Positions 44,276 through 52,563 of a stretch of 64,000 bases of DNA are shown here, one piece after another (the first letter of the stretch is position 1; every line of letters starts with the position of its first letter). The position numbers and the translations under genes are program-made. Source of the DNA: Streptomyces atroolivaceus (lineage in GTDB: Bacteria > Actinomycetota > Actinomycetes > Streptomycetales > Streptomycetaceae); contig NZ_JNXG01000015.1 of NCBI RefSeq assembly GCF_000717025.1, positions 62,001-126,000 on the forward strand, written 5' to 3'. A model generated the notes under the pieces. The model searched no databases. It saw only the letters and a list, made by a program, of their open reading frames with translations, and had not been told where the DNA came from.

Positions 44276-45523
44276 ATGGGAGTCACCACAACTCCGTCGT
44301 CCGACCGCAGGGCGTCCGCTTCCCTCTTCTCTCGGCTGAGGACGGCAGGGGGGCAGGCCGACCCCTTCCCGATATACGAGGAGCTGCGGTCGAGGGGCGA
44401 GGTCAGTCCGGCTCCGTGGGGTGGCTCGCTCGTGACGAGCTTCGCCGTCTGCGATCAGGTACTTCGCAGCCGCGACTGGCTGGAACCCGACAAGCGCTGG
44501 CGCGAGCGGCAGGGGTCGGGCACGCGCTGGAACGCCTCCTCCTCGCAGGAGATGAGCAACACGCTGGCCGCGCTCAACCCTCCCGACCACACGCGGGCCC
44601 GCCGGGCGGCGGGCTCGTTCGACCGGGCCGCGGTGCAACGGATCGGCCGGTCGGTGAGCCGGACGGCCGATCAGCTCCTCGACAGCCTGGCGGAGCGGTT
44701 GCGGGAGGGGGAGGCGGACTTCGCGGCGCTCGTCGGCGAGGAGTTGCCGGTCGCCGCCATCGGCGACTGGCTCGGGCTGCCCGCTGCCGACTGGACCCGT
44801 CTGCGGGAGCTGACGCACGACCAGGTCTTCACCCAGGAACTGCTTCCGTCGGCGAGCCAGCTGGCAGCGTCGGACGCGGCCACGGCCGAACTGCGTGTCT
44901 ACTTCATGGACCTGGTGAAGGACCGGCGCGCCCGGCCCGGTGAGGATCCGGTGTCGCGCTGGATAGCGTCCTGGGACTCCATGGAACCCGACCGCGACAA
45001 GGCCGACGAAGCCGTCTACTTCCTGGTTCTGTTCGTCCTCCTTGCCGCCCTGGAAACCACCGCCACCCTGCTGACGACCATGACGCTCCTCCTCGTCGAG
45101 CACCCGGCGCGCTGGAACCTGGTCGCGGACAGCCCCGACATGGTCCCCGCGTTCGTGGAGGAGACACTGCGCTACGACCCGCCCACCCACGTCATCAGCA
45201 GGGTCGCCGCCGCGGACCGCGTCCTGGGCGGAATGGAGATACGCAAGGACGAGATGGTGCACCTCATGGTGGGGGCCGCCCATCGGGACCCGGCGAAACA
45301 CAAGGATCCCGACGTGTTCGACCCCCTGCGCCCGCCCGCCCACCTCGCCTTCAGCGGCGGGATCCACTACTGTCTCGGGGCGCCGCTGGCCCGGCTGGAG
45401 GCCCAGACCCTCCTCCGTCAGCTCGTCCGTCGTCTACCCCGTCTCACTCTCGTACGCCGCCCGACGATGGCCCCCAGGGTCGCGTTCCGGCGCCCTCTGA
45501 ACCTGGACGTCGCTCTCGCATGA
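44276..45523 (+). CDS. Conservon-associated cytochrome P450 (CvnF-type)
   Basis: A 415-residue P450 with I-helix LAALETTATLL (Thr pair present), EETLRYDP (ExxR at ~295) and heme loop FSGGIHYCLGAPLAR (Cys ~365), so it has a full set of catalytic features. AAAGGAG stands a few bases before the ATG at 44276. A 92-base gap separates it from the first P450 and may carry its own promoter. The stop overlaps the crotonase-like gene by four bases, linking the two. Confidence 0.9.
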   Translation: MGVTTTPSSDRRASASLFSRLRTAGGQADPFPIYEELRSRGEVSPAPWGGSLVTSFAVCDQVLRSRDWLEPDKRWRERQGSGTRWNASSSQEMSNTLAALNPPDHTRARRAAGSFDRAAVQRIGRSVSRTADQLLDSLAERLREGEADFAALVGEELPVAAIGDWLGLPAADWTRLRELTHDQVFTQELLPSASQLAASDAATAELRVYFMDLVKDRRARPGEDPVSRWIASWDSMEPDRDKADEAVYFLVLFVLLAALETTATLLTTMTLLLVEHPARWNLVADSPDMVPAFVEETLRYDPPTHVISRVAAADRVLGGMEIRKDEMVHLMVGAAHRDPAKHKDPDVFDPLRPPAHLAFSGGIHYCLGAPLARLEAQTLLRQLVRRLPRLTLVRRPTMAPRVAFRRPLNLDVALA

Positions 45524-46293
45524 ACGAAACCGCCGGTACGCTCACCAGCTCCTCCCGCAAGGCGATACGCGTCGAGGAGGACGGCCCCGTACTCCATGTC
45601 CGGCTCAACCCCTGGGGCCAGGAGGACACCCTCGACAGCGCCGTCCTCGACGATCTCCGCCTCCTGCTCGACGACCTGCACGACCGCCCTGACGTCCGCA
45701 TCCTGACCCTCTCGTCCATGGGCACGGACTTCTGCCTCGGAGCCGACCGCAACGAGTACCAGGCGGCGCTCACCGCGGATCCCACCGGTTCCGCGCTGCG
45801 ACGCATCGCGGACAAGGCCCAGCGGCTGTGTCAGGCCCTGGAGAACACCCACGCCGTCACCATCGCCAGGCTGCACGGCCGGGTGGTCGGTGCCGGTCTG
45901 GCGCTCGCCTCGTTCTGCGACCTGCGCGTGGGCGCGGACACCTGCCGATTCCGCATGCCCGAGGTCGGCATCGGACTTCCCCCTGCCTGGGGAGGGGCGA
46001 TGGGCCGCCTCGTCTCCGAGGCCGGCGCCGCCAGGATCCGCGAACTCATGCTGACCTGCGACGTGTTCGACGCCGACACCGCTCACCGGCTCGGTCTCCT
46101 CCACAGAACCGCCCCGCTCGACCGGCTGGACGAGGCTGTCAACGCCTGGACGAGACCCCTCGCCCGGCGCTCCCCCGAAGCCCTCGTACTGACCAAGCGC
46201 ATGCTGGCAGGCTACGCGCGGGCGGACCGAACGGCGGACACCTCCCTGCTCGACTCCCACCTGCTGACCGCCCACGTCGACCAGCACCGATGA
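45520..46293 (+). CDS. Enoyl-CoA hydratase/isomerase (crotonase) family protein
   Basis: A 257-residue crotonase-fold protein: LTLSSMGTDFCLGADRNEY and LHGRVVGAGLALASFCDLRV give the two oxyanion-hole segments, and FRMPEVGIGLPPAWGGAMGR the conserved PE.G......GG block. It is coupled to the second P450 by ATGA overlap and ends the conservon operon. The usual two catalytic Glu cannot be placed surely. A role in making or removing an acyl-CoA-derived substrate of the P450 is possible, unproven. Confidence 0.85.
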   Translation: MNETAGTLTSSSRKAIRVEEDGPVLHVRLNPWGQEDTLDSAVLDDLRLLLDDLHDRPDVRILTLSSMGTDFCLGADRNEYQAALTADPTGSALRRIADKAQRLCQALENTHAVTIARLHGRVVGAGLALASFCDLRVGADTCRFRMPEVGIGLPPAWGGAMGRLVSEAGAARIRELMLTCDVFDADTAHRLGLLHRTAPLDRLDEAVNAWTRPLARRSPEALVLTKRMLAGYARADRTADTSLLDSHLLTAHVDQHR

Positions 46294-46493
46294 CGGGCTC
46301 GTCCGCCCATCTCACCGCCCTGGCCCTGGCTGCCACGGGCCGTGGCGGTCACGGCGGAGGCCAGAAGGAGCGTGCGGCTACGGCATGAGGTGGTGGTGCG
46401 GGAAGTTGCCCGGCAGCCTCTCCTCCGCGGGACCGTCGGTCACGGCCCGGACGAGCGGTTCCCGCGCCAGGAAGCCCTGAAGCCTCCGAAGGA

Positions 46494-46880
46494 CTCAGGG
46501 GGTTCATCCCGCCGTTCGGCGCGGCCGGCAACCCGATCGACATCACGGGCGGTGAGCCACCGTCGACGTACGAGGCGACGATCCGGCTCGGGATGGAGGA
46601 TCCGCGGATCCACGCTCTGGTTCTGGGCTACTGGCACACGATCGTCACTCCGCCGACGGTCTTCGCGGAGCTGACCGCCCGGGTCGTGGAGGAGTTCCGG
46701 GCCCGTGGGATCGAGAAGCCCGTGGTGGCCTCGCCGGCGGGTGAGACGGAGGTCGAGGAGGCATGCGCCTACCTGTTCGAGCGGGGTGTCGTCGCCTAGC
46801 CCTGCACCACGGAGCGGCCGGTCGCGGTGCTCGGCGCGAAGTACCGGTGGGCCAGGGCCGCAGGACTGCTGGGCGGTGAC
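46494..46880 (+). pseudogene. Acyl-CoA synthetase (NDP-forming) fragment with nonsense codon
   Basis: From 46500 the frame reads GFIPPFGAAGNPIDITGGEP ... MEDPRIHALVLGYWHTIVTP ... EKPVVASPAGETEVEEACAY, matching the CoA-ligase part of acetate/acyl-CoA synthetases (NDP-forming). A TAG at 46797 interrupts it, after which the same frame continues PCTTERPVAVLGAKYRWARA, so the stop replaces what is probably a Tyr codon. Both the CoA-binding N-terminus and the ATP-grasp part are missing. The 200 bases between the crotonase stop and this fragment hold no recognisable gene. Confidence 0.6.
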
Positions 46881-46987
46881 CGATGACTTGATGACGACGG
46901 CTCGAACCACGGGGTCTGCGGCGGACCGCTCAGCGGCAGGCCCCGGTGCGAAGTGAGAACGGGCAGGGGGCGCCGGCCAGACTTCTT

Positions 46988-47332
46988 CCACGCAAGGGTT
47001 CGATCTACATGGCGACGACCGACTTCTCGACTTCCGTCCCCTACAGGGGAGGGCACGGACGAAAGCGGCCGGACCTACCGGCTTGGCGAGAACGACATCG
47101 ACATCGACATCGCGGGCATGGTGTACGCCACCTGCGTCAGCAGTACCCGGAGCGCAGGGGCGGCAAGGCGGGCTTCGTCAACGGCGGTTTCGCCTACGGT
47201 TCGGTGCCGTTCGTCCTCATCTTCACCGGGTTCATGGACATCACCAACGTCACGTGGGTCATGGCCTCGGTGGGCGTCTTCCTCGCCGCCCTCTTGAAGG
47301 CGGGCCCGGCCCCGATACGGGAGACCGACTGA
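46988..47332 (+). pseudogene. Remnant of a transporter C-terminus
   Basis: The last part of this frame (GFVNGGFAYGSVPFVLIFTG, then MDITNVTWVMASVGVFLAALL) is two clean membrane helices with a short charged tail, like the end of an MFS-type carrier. The preceding part is Arg/His-rich and probably out of frame; a neighbouring frame at 47050-47120 reads GRTYRLGENDIDIDIAGMVY, more protein-like. So the gene appears truncated and frameshifted. Family assignment is a guess. Confidence 0.35.
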
Positions 47333-47352
47333 TCGCGCACCGCGGCACACGT

Positions 47353-47383
47353 GTGGGGCCCGGTTCCTGGAACCGGGCCCCAC
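47353..47383. terminator. Strong bidirectional terminator
   Basis: GTGGGGCCCGGTTCC-T-GGAACCGGGCCCCAC, a 15-base-pair perfect palindrome around one T, between the rightward remnant and the end of the leftward Tat-exported protein gene. Confidence 0.85.
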
Positions 47384-47400
47384 GCGCGTGACCTCAGGCC

Positions 47401-48477
47401 TCAGTCCCCGCAGCGGCCCTGGCGGAGCGAGTGCAGGTGCTCGCTGGACTTGCGGGCGAAGGCGAGGGATTCGACCGGGTTGTCGTGCTCGGTCTGCCAG
47501 TGGTGGTAGGTGCGGCCTCGGTGCGTGCGTGCCGTGACCCGGCTCAGGAAGTTCTTGTAGTCGATGTCCCCGTCGCCGACGTCCGTCATCCGGTAGCCGT
47601 CGCGGACGGAGTCGTCACGCGTGCCGTCCTTGACGTGGAAGAGGGGGTAGCGGTCGGGCTGCTTGAGCACGTAGTCGATGGGGTTGAAGGGCGCGGGGGT
47701 GCCGTCCACCCGCTTGCCGAAGCGGAACTGGGCGCAGAACGCCCAGTAGATGTCCATCTCGAGGTAGACCAGGTCGGGGTCGGTCTCGGCGAGCAGGACG
47801 TCGTAGAGGCGCACCTTCGGCTTGTCGGTGGCGAAGGAGAACTCCTCCGCGTGGTTGTGCTGGTAGAACTTCATACCGCGCTTGCGGGCGGCTGCACCGT
47901 AGGTGTTGAAGTCCTCTGCGGCCCGCTTCCAGCCGTCCACCGTGGAGCCGTAGCGGAAGGGCCCGGAGGCCGTGCCGATGTGCTTGAGGCCGAGGGCCTC
48001 CGCCTCGTCGAGGACCTTGGTGAGGTTCTGCGCGAAGGAGTAGGCGCCGGGGTTGTTGTCGTCGTAGTAGTTGACGTGGCTGCCGATGGGGTTGAGGCCG
48101 TGGTCCTTGGCCAGCCTCTTCAGCTGGGCGAGTGTGATGGCGCCGGCCGAGCCCTGGGTGTATCCCGCGAACTCGATCTCGTCGTAACCGTACTTCTCGA
48201 GCTCGGCGAAGACCGGGGCGAACCCGAGGGTGGAGACCTTGTCGCGGAGGCTGTAGAGCTGGATGCCGAGACGGCCGGGAGGCAGCACCGCACGGCCCTT
48301 GCCGTGGCCGTGTCCGTGTCCGTGGCCGTGTCCGTGGCCGTGTCCGCTGTGCGGGCCCGCCGCCTGGGCGGTGGCGCCACTGAGGAGGGTCGCGGCGGTG
48401 GCTCCCGCGGCGACGCCCAGGACGTTACGGCGGCTGAGTCTGCGCGCGAGCTCGGGGTCCTTCGGGGTGCGGCTCAT
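47401..48477 (-). CDS. Tat-exported sugar phosphate isomerase/epimerase-like protein
   Basis: A 358-residue protein with a twin-arginine signal (RRLSRRNVLGVAAGATAA) and, right after it, an unusual run of alternating Gly-His (about eight His, residues ~43-60) before a xylose-isomerase-like TIM barrel (LGIQLYSLRDKVST ... YDEIEFAGYT ... IGSHVNYYDDN ... YLEMDIYWAFCAQ ... PLFHVKDGTRD). Glu/Asp/His metal ligands typical of the fold are present. It acts outside the cell; substrate unknown. It lies 41 bases after eboF and may share its transcript. An in-frame GTG two codons earlier is an alternative start. Confidence 0.85.
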   Translation of the reverse strand: MSRTPKDPELARRLSRRNVLGVAAGATAATLLSGATAQAAGPHSGHGHGHGHGHGHGHGKGRAVLPPGRLGIQLYSLRDKVSTLGFAPVFAELEKYGYDEIEFAGYTQGSAGAITLAQLKRLAKDHGLNPIGSHVNYYDDNNPGAYSFAQNLTKVLDEAEALGLKHIGTASGPFRYGSTVDGWKRAAEDFNTYGAAARKRGMKFYQHNHAEEFSFATDKPKVRLYDVLLAETDPDLVYLEMDIYWAFCAQFRFGKRVDGTPAPFNPIDYVLKQPDRYPLFHVKDGTRDDSVRDGYRMTDVGDGDIDYKNFLSRVTARTHRGRTYHHWQTEHDNPVESLAFARKSSEHLHSLRQGRCGD

Positions 48478-48518
48478 GATCACGAATCTCCCTGTGAACG
48501 TGCGGACGGGGCGGATTG

Positions 48519-49910
48519 TCAGTGCAGTCCTGCAAGCTGGAGCAGTAGGGACTTCACTTCGGTGGCCTGGACACGGCCGGTGAAGGCGTGGGGGGTGGAG
48601 CAGAGGATGAGCGGACCTTCGTCGTCGCTCGTGGGCAGGCGGCCATGGCTGCCGCGGATAGGTGAGGGGTCCAGGGGGACGACCGCCATGCGGTAGCGCA
48701 TCCCCAGTTTCTTGCGGGCGACCGCTGAGACGGCCTTGACCCGGACATAGGGGTCCTGGGGGTCCATGAAGAGCTCCACGGGGTCGTAGCCCGGTTTGCG
48801 GTGGATCTCGACGAGCTGCGCGAAGTCGGGGGCGCGGTCGTCGTCGAGCCAGTAGTAGTACGTGAACCAGGCGTCCTTCTCCGCGACGGCGACGAGCTCG
48901 CCGGAGCGGGGATGGTCCAGGTGGTGGGCCTTCTTGCCCTCGTCGTCGAGGAGCTGCTCGATGCCGGGCAGGTCCGCGAGGACCTCCCGCGTCGCTTCGA
49001 GGTCCTCGGGCCTGCGTACGTAGACGTGGGCGAGCTGGTGGTCGGCGACCGCGAAGGCACGGGAGGCCATCGGGTCGAGGTACTCCATGCCGTCCTGGGT
49101 GTGGACCTCCAGCAGGCCCGCGCGGCGCAGGGCACGGTTGATGTCGACCGGCCGGTCGACGCGGGTGATGCCGTACTCGGAGAGGGCGACGACCGTCCGG
49201 CCGCCTGCCCTGGCGTCGTCGAGCAGGGGAGCCACGGCGCGGTCGAGATCGGCCGCGGCCCGGTGGGAGCGGGGGTCGTCGGGGCCGTAGCGCTGGAGGT
49301 CGTAGTCGAGGTGCGGGAGGTAACAGAGGGCGAGGTCGGGGGTGCGGGTGGCGAGGATGTGACGTGTGGCGTCGATGATCCACTGCGAGGAGACGAGGTC
49401 CGCGCCGGGGCCCCAGAAATGGAAGAGGGGGAAGGTGCCGAGCTTCTCGGTGAGTTCGTCGTGCAGCGCGGGGGGCCTGGTGTAGCAGTCGGGTTCCTTG
49501 CGGCCGTCGGCGTAGTACACGGGGCGGGGGGTGACGGTCCAGTCGGTGTCCGCGCCCATCGCGTACCACCAGCAGATGTTGGCGACGGTGTAGCCGGGGT
49601 GGGCGCGTCGGGCGGCGTCCCAGAGCTTGTCCCCCTCGACGAGCCCGTTGTGCTGGCGCCACAGGAGGACGTCGCCCAGCTCTCGGAAGTACCAGCCGTT
49701 GGCGACGATGCCGTGTTCGGCGGGGGTGGTGCCGGTGAGGAACGTCGACTGGGCCGCGCAGGTGACGGCGGGCAGGACGGTGGAGAGGGGTGCCTGCGCG
49801 CCGGTCCCCGCCATGGCCCGCAGGTTCGGCATGTGCTGGAGCAGCTGAGGGGTGAGGCCGACGACGTCGAGGACGAGGAGTGGGGTGGGGCGCGTGCCGG
49901 GGACGCTCAA
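48519..49910 (-). CDS. EboF-type alkaline phosphatase/nucleotide pyrophosphatase family protein
   Basis: A 463-residue protein of the type I phosphodiesterase/nucleotide pyrophosphatase superfamily. VLDVVGLTPQLL gives the first metal Asp, TCAAQSTFLTGTTPAEHG the nucleophile Thr and surrounding loop, LPHLDYDLQRYG and ALSEYGITRVDR further ligands. It lacks a signal peptide. Its position at the end of the ebo operon and ATGA overlap with eboE identify it as the EboF member, proposed to act in modifying or trafficking a metabolite. Confidence 0.85.
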   Translation of the reverse strand: MSVPGTRPTPLLVLDVVGLTPQLLQHMPNLRAMAGTGAQAPLSTVLPAVTCAAQSTFLTGTTPAEHGIVANGWYFRELGDVLLWRQHNGLVEGDKLWDAARRAHPGYTVANICWWYAMGADTDWTVTPRPVYYADGRKEPDCYTRPPALHDELTEKLGTFPLFHFWGPGADLVSSQWIIDATRHILATRTPDLALCYLPHLDYDLQRYGPDDPRSHRAAADLDRAVAPLLDDARAGGRTVVALSEYGITRVDRPVDINRALRRAGLLEVHTQDGMEYLDPMASRAFAVADHQLAHVYVRRPEDLEATREVLADLPGIEQLLDDEGKKAHHLDHPRSGELVAVAEKDAWFTYYYWLDDDRAPDFAQLVEIHRKPGYDPVELFMDPQDPYVRVKAVSAVARKKLGMRYRMAVVPLDPSPIRGSHGRLPTSDDEGPLILCSTPHAFTGRVQATEVKSLLLQLAGLH

Positions 49911-51082
49911 GGGAGCTCCTTCAGTCCGAGGTCGACGAGGAGGTCACGGGCGAGGGTGAGTTCGGCGGCGATGCCGTCGGCGAGCTGGGTGCGGGTACGA
50001 GGCCGCAGCTCGGCGGGGAGCGCCTGCCAGGTGTACGTCTCGACCTCCAGGTGCCGGGTGAGGGGCGCGGGTCCGCCGACGAGCCGGGACAGTACGGACC
50101 GGAGTACCGGGAGGGTCGAGGTGAGCGGAGGCGCGGGGGGTGCGTGGAGCGGGACGTGGAAGTGGGAGCGCCAGGGTGTGCTGTCGGGGAGCACACCGCC
50201 GGACACCGCCTCGTCGAGGTCGTCCGTGCCGCGAAGCCCCGAGGCGGTGAGCGTGCGTGTCTGGTGCAGGAAGCGGGGCTCGGTGAAGGCGCCCAGCGCG
50301 GCGCGCACTTCGGGCAGGTGCGGGTGTTCGGCGTGCAGCGCCGCGGAGAGCTGGGCCTTGACGACGGGGACCCCGGCCGTGTGCAGGGCGTCGAGCGCGG
50401 TGTCCGGGTCCTCGAAGGAGGTGGCGAGGTGGCAGGTGTCGACGCAGATGCCGATGCGGTCGTGTCCCACGGCGGTGAGCGGGCCGATGGCGTCGGCGGT
50501 CGTCTCCACGGTGCAGCCCGGTTCGGGTTCCAGGCCGATCCTGATGGCCTTGCCGGTCAGCTCGGCAAGGGCGTCGAGCCGCTGCGCGAGTGTGGTGAGT
50601 GCTTTCCGCGCCGTGCCGGCTGCCGTGGGGTCCTCGGCGAACGGGGTACGCCAGGCGATGGGCAGGGTCGAGATGGTGCCGTCGGTGACGTCGTCGGGGA
50701 GCAGACCGGCGAGCAGCCGGGCCAGGTCGGTGGTGTGGGCGAGCCGCTCGGGATCGGTCCAGTCCGGTGTGTACACACGGTACTTGACCTCCTTGGCCCC
50801 GAAGCCCTCGTACGGGAAGCCGTTGAGGGTGACCACTTCCAGGCCGCGGTGGTCGAGCTCGGCGCGCAGCGAGCGCAGCGCGGCCGGGTCGTTGATCAGG
50901 GCGCCGGCGGCGTCCCTGGCGAGCCACAGACCGATGCCGAGCCGGTCCCGGCCGAGCCGTCTGCGTACGGGTTCGCAGTGGTCGCGCAGCTGGGCACGGA
51001 CTCCTTCGAGGGTCTCGGCGGGGTGCACGTTCGTGCAGTACGCGAGGTGGACGGTGGAGCCGTCGGGGTGGCGGAAGCGCAT
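49907..51082 (-). CDS. EboE-type TIM-barrel metabolite traffic protein
   Basis: A 391-residue xylose-isomerase-like TIM barrel with the EboE opening HLAYCTNVHPAETLEGVRAQ, then LEVVTLNGFPYEGFGAKEVK, LGLEPEPG-type (here RIGLEPEPGCTVETTADAIG) and IGICVDTCHLATSFEDP. The Glu, Asp and His residues at strand ends fit a metal site. EboE is part of the six-gene ebo set needed in cyanobacteria to carry scytonemin precursors to the periplasm. It overlaps eboF and starts three bases after the TatD gene. Confidence 0.87.
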   Translation of the reverse strand: MRFRHPDGSTVHLAYCTNVHPAETLEGVRAQLRDHCEPVRRRLGRDRLGIGLWLARDAAGALINDPAALRSLRAELDHRGLEVVTLNGFPYEGFGAKEVKYRVYTPDWTDPERLAHTTDLARLLAGLLPDDVTDGTISTLPIAWRTPFAEDPTAAGTARKALTTLAQRLDALAELTGKAIRIGLEPEPGCTVETTADAIGPLTAVGHDRIGICVDTCHLATSFEDPDTALDALHTAGVPVVKAQLSAALHAEHPHLPEVRAALGAFTEPRFLHQTRTLTASGLRGTDDLDEAVSGGVLPDSTPWRSHFHVPLHAPPAPPLTSTLPVLRSVLSRLVGGPAPLTRHLEVETYTWQALPAELRPRTRTQLADGIAAELTLARDLLVDLGLKELP

Positions 51083-51085
51083 CGT

Positions 51086-51934
51086 TCACTCCCCGCCGCG
51101 GAGGATGGAGTTGCCCTCGTGGAGGGTGCCTGGGGCCGCGATGTCGAGCTGGAGCCGTCCGCTCTGTCCGTAGAAGGCGACGGGGTTGCGCCAGAGGACC
51201 TTGTCGACGTCGTCCTCGTCGAATCCGGCCTTCAGCATCGTGTCGGCCACTTTGCGGGTCTTCAGGGGGTCGCTCTTTCCCCAGTCGGCGGCCGAGTTGA
51301 CGAGGATCCTGTCGGTGCCGTAGCCCCGCAGAACCGTGATCATGCGGACCTCGTCCATCTTGGTGTCCGGGTATATGGAGAATCCGGCCCAGCAGCCGCT
51401 GTCGAGGGCGTCCTTCACGGTCGTCTCGTTGAGGTGGTCGAGCAGGACCAGCTCGGGGGCGAGGCCGGATTCGCGGACGACGTCGATGGTGCGGTGCAGA
51501 CCGGCCAGCTTGTCGCGGTGCGGTGTGTGGACGAGCGCGGGAAGACCGTGCGCGGCGGCGAGTTGCAGCTGGGTGGCGAACGCGGTGTCCTCGGCGGGGG
51601 TCATCGAGTCGTAGCCGATCTCGCCGACGGCGACGACGGAGTCCTTGACGAGGTAGCGGGGCAGGGCGTCCAGGACGGGGGCGCAGCGGGGGTCGTTCGC
51701 CTCCTTGGGGTTCAGGGCGATCGTGCAGTGGTGGGCGATGCCGTACTGGGACGCGCGGAAGGGTTCCCAGCCGAGGAGGGCGTCGAAGTAGTCGAAGAAG
51801 CTGGCGGGCGAGGTCCGGGGCTGGCCGAGCCAGAAGGAGGGTTCGACGAGGGCGCGGACCCCGGCGTCGTACATCGCCTGGTAGTCGTCCGTGGTGCGGG
51901 AGCTCATGTGGATGTGGGGGTCGAAGATCCTCAT
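51086..51934 (-). CDS. EboB-type TatD-family hydrolase
   Basis: A 282-residue metal-dependent hydrolase: FDPHIHMSSRT (HxH metal site, residues 6-8), VGEIGYDSMTPAED (Glu ligand), LVHTPHRDKL and LDHLNETT (His ligands) and ILVNSAADWGKSDPL (Asp). TatD-like amidohydrolase of the ebo set; substrate unknown. Start and the eboA stop overlap (TGATG). Confidence 0.87.
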   Translation of the reverse strand: MRIFDPHIHMSSRTTDDYQAMYDAGVRALVEPSFWLGQPRTSPASFFDYFDALLGWEPFRASQYGIAHHCTIALNPKEANDPRCAPVLDALPRYLVKDSVVAVGEIGYDSMTPAEDTAFATQLQLAAAHGLPALVHTPHRDKLAGLHRTIDVVRESGLAPELVLLDHLNETTVKDALDSGCWAGFSIYPDTKMDEVRMITVLRGYGTDRILVNSAADWGKSDPLKTRKVADTMLKAGFDEDDVDKVLWRNPVAFYGQSGRLQLDIAAPGTLHEGNSILRGGE

Positions 51935-52563
51935 CAGGACTCCTCCGTGGAGGTGGGGGCGGGGGCCGGGGCCGTGAGGTCGAGGACGGTCCGCAGACCG
52001 GCGGGCACGGCTCGCCCCGCCGCGGTGCGTTCGGCTGCGAAGTCGCTCAGCATGCGGGCGAGTTCGGCGTCGTCGCGGGCCCGTTCACCGAGTCGGTCCA
52101 GGGCCTCGACCGGGACCTCCGTGAAGAGGCACTTGAGGACGGCGTGCCGCCAGCCGTGCGCGTCGAGGTGGGCCGCGCCGTACGGGCCGACAGCCGCGGC
52201 GACCAGCCGGGTGTCGTTGGTGCGCAGGGCGTCCTCGACCAGTGGAAGTGCGGTGGCGCCGAGGTCGAGCCGGTGCAGGGTGAGAAGGACGGCGCGGCGT
52301 TCGGCGGCGGTGCCCTGCTCATAGAGCCTGGTCACGGCGGGCAGCCCCGCACGGGCTTCGACGAGCAGCAGCGCCCGTACGGAATCGGCGTTCTCGAGTC
52401 CGCAGTGCCTTCCCGCCGATGCGAAGCGCAGCTCCCAGGGCGGGTTGCCGCTGTCCGCGCCGGGGTGTGCCGCGGCGTGCGCGGCCTCGGCGAGCGCTTC
52501 GTCGAGCCAGGCCCTGGCCGCCCCCCTGAGCCGGTCGTCCAGTTCTTCGCGGCTGATCAGCAC
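51934..52563 (-). CDS. EboA domain protein
   Basis: A 209-residue, nearly all-helical protein with the EboA features: FASAGRHCGLENADS, AVLLTLHRLDLGATALPLVE, and NDTRLVAAAVGPYGAAHLDA, then WRHAVLKCLFTEVPV. EboA defines the cluster but its biochemical role is not known. It overlaps the upstream TIM-barrel gene by seven bases and eboB by one. Confidence 0.88.
   Translation of the reverse strand: MLISREELDDRLRGAARAWLDEALAEAAHAAAHPGADSGNPPWELRFASAGRHCGLENADSVRALLLVEARAGLPAVTRLYEQGTAAERRAVLLTLHRLDLGATALPLVEDALRTNDTRLVAAAVGPYGAAHLDAHGWRHAVLKCLFTEVPVEALDRLGERARDDAELARMLSDFAAERTAAGRAVPAGLRTVLDLTAPAPAPTSTEES

Noticed and set aside
48295..48355. GTGTCCGTGGCC repeats as a possible CRISPR or regulatory array
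   Set aside because: They are the coding repeat of the Gly-His tract; no spacers and no cas genes.
48801..52324. Two long Gly/Glu/Val-rich plus-strand frames
   Set aside because: Antisense of eboF, eboE, eboB and eboA, which carry clear family motifs.
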